Of a stretch of 64,000 nt of DNA, positions 57,896 through 64,000 are shown piece after piece; the first letter of the stretch is position 1; each line of letters starts with the position of its first letter. A program made the position numbers and the translations under genes. The stretch covers positions 186,001 through 250,000 of the forward strand of contig JAGFNK010000008.1 of NCBI GenBank assembly GCA_025769875.1, in the 5' to 3' direction. The notes under the pieces are model-generated. The model had not been told where the DNA came from. It saw only the letters and a list, made by a program, of their open reading frames with translations, and made no database searches. The DNA comes from Russula earlei (taxonomy: Eukaryota; Basidiomycota; Agaricomycetes; Russulales; Russulaceae).

Positions 57896-60800
57896 ATGGC
57901 TACCAACATGCGAGGGCTCACGCAAGTACGGTGGCTTATTCGTCGCGCGCGTCACCTGCTGATAGACTCAGCTAGTTCATTGCGGATATTCGCGGGGCAC
58001 GCGTCCGGGATTTGGAGGAGAAGCGCATCAACAAGGAGATGGCGAATATACGGAAGAAATTCAAAGGTACGTGAACGGACAGCTCTGCGCAAGCCAAGTG
58101 CCGGTTTAACGATCCGGGATCAGATGGAAATTTGGACGGGTACCAGAAGAAAAAGTGAGCCGATCACTTGTCCGTCCAGCATCCATGTATTCATCTCGCG
58201 CCGCTCGTCTGCAGGTATGTCGCGAAGGTGCTCTACACGTACATTTTGGGGTACAAAGTGGACGTTGGACACATGGAGGCGGTCAACCTGATTTCAAGCC
58301 ACAAATACAGCGAGAAGCAAATCGTAAGTTCCCCGTCCTCGACGAGCGGAGAGGCTTGGCGCCTCGATTTATTTACTCACGGTCATCAGGGTTATCTAGC
58401 AGTCACGCTGCTGATGCACGAGAACTCAGATTTTCTTCGCCTCGTCGTCAACTCCATCCGAAAGGACCTGGACGAGAACAACGAGATCAATAACTGCCTG
58501 GCTCTTCATGCCATCGCTAACGTCGGCGGCACCGAGATGGCGGAGGCGTTATCCGAGGACGTCCATAGGTTGCTGATATCACCGTATGTTGGTGAAATTC
58601 CGCCTCAAAGGCTCCCCTCCACTGACTACGGCTACAGAACATCGCAAACCATGGTGAAGAAGAAGGCCGCTCTGACGTTGCTCAGGCTGTACCGCAAGCA
58701 CCCGGACGTCATTCCCGCGGCAGAGTGGGCACTTCGCATCGTTTCCATCATGGATGATACGGATCTGGTGAGACCAGGAGTAGTATATCGGGCTCGTACC
58801 GTGCTCACCCCTATCCTCAGGGAGTAGTCCTTTGTGTTACGACCCTAGTAATGGCGCTCGCGCAGGACCATCCAGAGCCGTACGCAGTCTGCTATCAAAA
58901 GGGTGTAGACCGGTTATATCGGGCAAGTCACAATTCAGTTCCTATCTTTCGGGACTCAGCTCATGTCGCTTGCAGTTAATTGTCGATCACGAGTACTCAG
59001 CAACGTATGCGTATTACAAAGTGCCTTCGCCCTGGCTTCAGGTGAAGCTGTTGAGGTTATTGCAGTACTATCCTCCTCCAGGTAGCTTTTTCCATGCGAC
59101 AGATCTGACGCAATTTCTGATAATCATGTAGACGATCCAGCTATTCGGGCGACCCTGCTGCAAGTTCTGGAGACAATCATGAACAACAGCGCTGAACAGA
59201 CACGAAACATGCAGCATAATAACGCGCAGCGAGCTGTCCTTTTCGAGGCGATCGGCCTTGCGATTCACTTGGATAGCAGCTCCCCGCTTGTCAGCACGGC
59301 CGCAGTCCTCCTCGCACGATTCATTTCGTCAAAGGAGACGAATGTCCGCTATCTCGGCCTCGACACGCTTGCTCACCTCGCGGCGCGTGCGGACTCTCTT
59401 GAACATATTAAGACGCATCAGGCCCACGTCATCTCATCACTCCGTGATCGTGACATTTCCGTTCGACGGAGGGCGTTGGATCTACTCTATAGCATGTGCG
59501 ACGTCGACAACTCTGAGGTCATAGTTGGAGAGCTGCTTCAGTATCTGAAGGTCGCCGATTACGCCCTCCGAGAAGAGATGGTCTTGAAGATCGCCCTCTT
59601 GACGGAGAAATACGCTAGTTCATACCGGTGGTATGTGGACACCATCCTCGAACTCATCAGCGCAGCGGGAGACCATGTTGGGGATGAAGTCTGGTATCGC
59701 GTGGTTCAAATTATCACGAACACTGAAGACCTACAAGCATATGCGGCCCGGGTTGTCTTCCAAAGACTCAAAGCACCCGCCACTCACGAGAGCCTTGTTA
59801 AGATCGGAGGTAGGTTTAAATCTTAACCTTGCCCTTGGGGCACTGTCACACTTTTCTTAGGCTACGTTCTTGGCGAGTATGGCCATCTTGTTGCGGACGA
59901 AGAAGGCCATAGCCCCATCGAGCAACTACAAGTTTTGCACACGAAGTCTCAATTCTGTACTGCTCCCACCCGAGCCCTTTTGCTCACGACGTACATCAAA
60001 TGGGTCAACGTATTTCCTGAAATCAAGCCGCAGCTAATCAATATATTCGAGCGTTATCGACATGTCCTCGATTCTGAGCTCCAACAACGGGCCTGCGAGT
60101 TCTACGCATTGGCTTCGCGACCAGATGACGACGAACTCCTTCAGAATGTCTGCGAAGAAATACCGCCATTCCCACCACGTGAGAGCGCTTTGCTCTCGCG
60201 CTTGAATAAGAAGCATGGAGCAACAGAGGATAAACGGACTTGGGTGCACGGGGGCAAGGATGTCAACCAAGATCGTGAGGCAGCTAAGAACAGGCGCAGT
60301 TCGACATCCGAGAGCAAGACAAACGGAGTAGTGGCGTCTCCTGGGGCTGGCATCTCAGATGTCATGACATCCCTTCAAGGCCTCGACCTGCTGTCGGGAC
60401 CGAGCGCGGCAAGCGCATCATTAACCACACCATCGGCTGTCCTTGCGAAGCCCACCATCGCCCCGCACCTTGCAGTCGGCACGATGGTAGATCGCTGGTT
60501 CGAGAAGCTTACATACTCCAACGAAGGCGTCCTGTACGAAGATGTTCAGATTCAAGTCGGCATAAAATCGCGATACCAGGCCCATATAGGCCAATTAGCC
60601 GTCTACATGGGGAACAAGGTTTCTGCGCCTTTCACCTCGTTTACTACGAAGCTCGACGTGGACGATCCAGAGGCCTTGTCCGTCACCTTTGCCAAGATGC
60701 CTGCCTCCATGGTCCCGCCACGTTCACAATCGCAGCAAATCCTTCACGTCGAGTGCAAGAAGGTGTTCACAACCCCGCCTATCATAACGATCTCCTTCCT

Positions 60801-61283
60801 CGCTGGCTCGCATCAAACCATCGCGTTACGGCTGCCGGTCGTCCTTACGAAGTTCATCGAACCAATCACCTTGGGCGCCGCTGACTTCTTCGAGCGTTGG
60901 AGGCTCATCGGGGGCCCACCACGCGAGGCCCAGAGCGTCTTTCCCATCAACCTCACCGCCAGCGGAGATCTCAACCAGGAGCGACACCAGCGAGTCATCT
61001 CGGGCCACAAGCTCAGCATACTTCCTGATGTCGACCCAAATCCCGATAACTTTGTCGGAGCTGGGGTTCTCCACATGTCCGGCGATGGGAAGGTCGGCTG
61101 CCTACTGCGAGTGGAGCCTAACCGCGATGCCAAGGTACGTGAACGTCAGCCACTGGCAGTCTTCTTGGGGGTAATGCGTTTTTGCAGCTCTGCCGGATTA
61201 CCGTCCGGAGCACCTCGGAGGATGTTGTAGGGGAAATGCAGCGGCTGATCCAGAAACCGCTCTCTGTCGATGCTGCGTCATGA
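57896..61283 (+). CDS. APL3: AP-2 complex subunit alpha (alpha-adaptin)
   Basis: The large alpha subunit of the AP-2 clathrin adaptor, acting at the plasma membrane in endocytosis. Eleven exons join in frame to 946 aa: 57896-57925, 57976-58066, 58124-58154, 58215-58323, 58390-58583, 58638-58767, 58821-58922, 58976-59081, 59132-59809, 59861-61134 and 61188-61283. Signatures: MATNMRGLTQFIADIRGA, KKYVAKVLYTYILGYKVDVG, NEINNCLALHAIANVGG, YAYYKVPSPWLQVKLLRLLQ, ARFISSKETNVRYLGLDTLA and VLGEYGHLVADEEGHSP. The hinge follows after SESKTNGVVASPGAG, then the ear domain (WFEKLTYSNEGVLYEDVQI, FFERWRLIGGPPREAQ). The intron at 58923-58975 needs a GC donor (GCAAGT). Length and order are typical. Confidence 0.95.
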
Positions 61284-61414
61284 CATTCATGGTTTATACC
61301 TCTCTCGGTTACAGGACGGTGTTCTATAATATTTGAACATATCTCCATACATATAAAATATCCGGTTATGGCCACACGGCCGGTCGTAAGGTATGAGTTG
61401 GTGGTGAAGAAGGT

Positions 61415-64000
61415 TCACTTGCGATGCAGAATATTGCGTAAGAAGCCCTTCTTCCGCTCCACGGTCTGTGGGCGAATGGGCCCCTCGAGCGCTTTGACAC
61501 CTCCCGCACCAGCGTCGCGGAAGATCGGAATCGAATCAGTCGAAACAGACCGAGCGTGGGACACCTGTCTCCTGCGTGTACGCCGAACGTCATCCCGCTC
61601 CTGGGATGCCTCCTCCGTCTCCGGTTCTTCCGACGTACCCAACCCGGCTCCGGAGGAAGGGAACTCCTGCGAGCGCCTGCTCTCGACGCGTGTGTGCAAA
61701 GCAGGATCTGACATCGCGCCGGACGGCGCGGTCCTTGGGCGCGAACGGCTTCCGTAAGATCTTGGCTTGGACGAAGACGGATATTGCAGAGGATCGATGG
61801 GGCTGTGAGTGCTGTTCGTGGGGGAACTATTGGGATCGGAACTGATGAACGGGCGAGCGGAGGAGGATCCACCGCCACCACGCGGCATCGTCTGGCGGCT
61901 AACATAATATAGCGCACGCCGCTCGACTTCGCGACATCGATTGTACAAGTCTGCGACTGCCGAATCTTTGGGAGTAGCGTTGCGGGAATGTCGAACGATC
62001 GTGGAAGCGACGAGGGCGAGATGTCTTGGGATATCGAGAAAATGCCTGTCGTTCGGGATCAGTTCTTTCTGAAGCTCCGGCATCACAAGCTTCCTTTCAT
62101 CGAGAACTCTGATGGCACGGTTCCGGTTGCGTGCTTCTGATGATAGTTGGGAGGGTTCCTCTGGACGTGGTGTGGATACTACGAGGATATAATCCAGCAT
62201 CTCTTGTAACTTTTCCTCCATGAAGCACTTGACACCACGCATAAAATCTTCTTTATGGACAGTCTGTAGAAATCCCGTCAGCCACAACATAGTGAAACGA
62301 CCACATCGAACACACCGTATTCAAATTAGCGAGACTCTGTATCACCTTTGCTATCAACGTGAGGCTTCGTTGGACGGGAAGATCAGGAAGACCTGAAGCA
62401 CTGTCCTCAACCTAATATCCTTCCCTAGCATCGAAACATACCAGAGCACAGGCCAAAAAGATGTGGATGAAGGATAGCCGGCACAATGAACCGAAGAAAA
62501 CAGAACGCCGAGACGCTCTGCCGTGGTAACTCGCTGTTGGCGTCAGCGTTGGGGCACTTGGAGTAGCGCCTCTCCACCAACTGCCGAATATATCTGAACA
62601 ATTCGCGCATCTCACTAGCTCACTGTGAGGCAAAGGCAACATTCGCGGGAAAGAATGTAACCCACTCGGGACACTGCTGCCGCACAGAATATATCTGCTC
62701 CCAGATTTCTCCACACCAAAAGACGAGGAGATCTACGTTGCGCTCGACATCCTTCGGTCCTTTGGCATTCCGAAGGGGGTCAACCTCGATGGACACGCCA
62801 TCGAGGCATATCCGACGGATGGTGACACCGACGCTGGCCTCGAGGAAGCTCTTCCCGTACCATCCTATCAACGATTCGATGGTTTTGGTCAGGGCTGTAT
62901 TTCCTCGAAACAAAGTGTGGTGCGCTGATCATCCGTGAGCCGCCAAGAGGAGGGCGTCAAAGATATCGTTAACTCACAACTCGTCCCATCAACCTCGCGG
63001 TCCGCCAATTCATAGACATTGGGAAGCAGAGTGTCCTGGGCAATAGCTATAAGGATTAGTGGGCTGGAGGCTTCTCGTATCTTGAGCTCGGCATCGAGGT
63101 CGGTCATCCAGTCCAGATAATTTCGTTGGTCGAGCGCCTACCGTGAATCCAAGTGAGTTAGCTGAGACCCTTGAAGGCGTCAGTACGTACATCTATGACT
63201 TTAGAATACTTGGAATAAGGTAACACGACCTCTCTGGGCCATCAATTCAGCGCTTCAACAAGAGCAAACGCAGAGGAATAAAGAATAAAACTGACTCATC
63301 GACTCTAAGTTTCAATCTCAATTGGCCAACTTGGGTGTATGTGGCCGTGGTGCCACTGATTAGCACAGGGAACCAACCCTCTACATGCTCTCCTCGCCGG
63401 AAGTTTGCCAAGGTGATATAGACGGTACCGATAACGAACGGCTTCTGCAGTCTCTTCTCACGCCAAACGACGATTGCCAACTTTTCGAATGGGGGTAGAT
63501 CCGAGAGTAGAAAGGTCTCATGCCAGTCGGGTGAGCCCATGCTCTTCTTGACCACGGTTCGGCCGGAGAGCACGCTATTGAAGTAAACTTCGCAGAAGAG
63601 ATCCAAGTCCACCGCATCCACGTCACCACGCCCTTCTTGATCGCCCATCGTGCCAGAGCTAAAAGTAGAGTCGTGGGTGCGAGGGACTCCGATGTTGCGC
63701 CCCTGAATGCAAGTCAGTTCAACTTGTCTCCACATCCTGTACGTCCCTCCCAAGTGCGCGCGCGACCTGCCGTAGACTTCAGGAGTCGCGTACGACCGAA
63801 GTAGAGTCGTCCATGTATTCATAGCCTCCGTAGAAGGGAAGGCAAAGTAAAGCGGCTCTGTGCTGTGAGTCGCACTCCATCGCTGGTTTCTGAATAGTAT
63901 GTCGTTGTCAACACACAACCGTTACGCGTGGTTTGCATGGACGTCTCACGCGGAGCAGTGTATTCCTAGGCAGTCCTTTCGGAAGAACAGAGACTGGTCC
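61415..64000 (-). CDS. Ras GTPase-activating protein with C2 domain, 5' end outside the window
   Basis: A minus-strand gene running off the right edge. The first visible part resembles the end of a PH domain (STEPLYFAFPSTEAMNTWTT). A C2 domain follows: VELTCIQGRNIGVPRTHD, DLFCEVYFNSVLSGRTVVKK, DWHETFLLSDLPPFEKLAIV. The RasGAP region spans several exons: LLPNVYELADREVDGT, NTALTKTIESLIGWYGKSFL, EMRELFRYIRQLVERRY, the key block SAFCFLRFIVPAILHPHLFG, then LPVQRSLTLIAKVIQSLANL. The C-terminus (62290-61415) is Ser/Arg-rich and likely disordered. It stimulates GTP hydrolysis by Ras-like GTPases; the C2-GAP order recalls Bud2-type proteins. The exact exon edges at 62300-63300 are approximate. Confidence 0.85.

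Noticed and set aside
1..64000. Secondary-metabolite cluster, mating-type locus, CRISPR or prophage-like system
   Set aside because: No polyketide, peptide-synthetase, terpene, homeodomain, pheromone-receptor or prokaryotic-type genes are seen; the content is eukaryotic housekeeping.

Overview
The window reads as nuclear DNA of a filamentous basidiomycete, probably an Agaricomycete. Genes are dense and on both strands, and are cut by many short introns (mostly about 46-60 nt, GT-AG, a few GC-AG). The proteins are typical fungal housekeeping proteins. I recognised no transposase or reverse transcriptase, no rRNA or tRNA gene, and no CRISPR array. About 25 protein-coding genes can be assembled. 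Exon coordinates were worked out by hand from reading-frame continuity and splice signals.

Layout, left to right. 0.4-8.5 kb: SHY1/SURF1, a 977-aa membrane protein, a CxxC zinc-finger protein on the minus strand and the TFIIIB subunit BDP1. 8.5-10 kb: a decayed ribonuclease T2. 10.3-17.2 kb: an Hst3/Hst4-type sirtuin, RPB6 and a 12-exon RRM protein. 17.2-20.4 kb: a long gene-poor stretch with T-tracts and simple repeats. 20.4-30.6 kb: an unknown 418-aa protein, CFD1, LSB5, mitochondrial seryl-tRNA synthetase, RFC4 and UTP11. 30.7-43.8 kb: an intronless GCM1/FAR1-like zinc-finger protein, a GPI-type PLC-like protein, a hexose-6-phosphate epimerase, REV3, an AGTRAP-like membrane protein and DPH7. 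43.8-49.0 kb: an accessory island. 49.0-64 kb: a TMEM135-like protein, a dysferlin-domain protein, JAC1, a DEAH helicase, AP-2 alpha and a RasGAP that runs off the right edge.

The island is the most unusual part. It is bounded by the DPH7 3' end on the left and a degraded second copy of that same 3' end on the right, in direct orientation. Inside are a near-perfect 104-bp inverted repeat with a 9-nt loop, a chimeric relic in which a proteasome RPN10 tail is joined to HAMP repeats of a NIK1-type histidine kinase, one intact gene of unknown function, and a minisatellite. This looks like a breakpoint or duplication hot spot rather than an operon-like system.

The genes serve separate pathways: respiratory assembly, Pol II and Pol III transcription, DNA replication and translesion synthesis, Fe-S assembly, diphthamide synthesis, endocytosis and Ras signalling. 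Physical pairing is mainly by compact divergent promoters: SerRS/RFC4 (48 bp), AGTRAP/DPH7 (118 bp), PLC-like/epimerase (182 bp), and the dysferlin protein/JAC1, whose proposed start codons overlap. Several conserved genes (sirtuin, SerRS, REV3) show small frame breaks, so sequence error must be separated from real mutation before anyone calls them broken.
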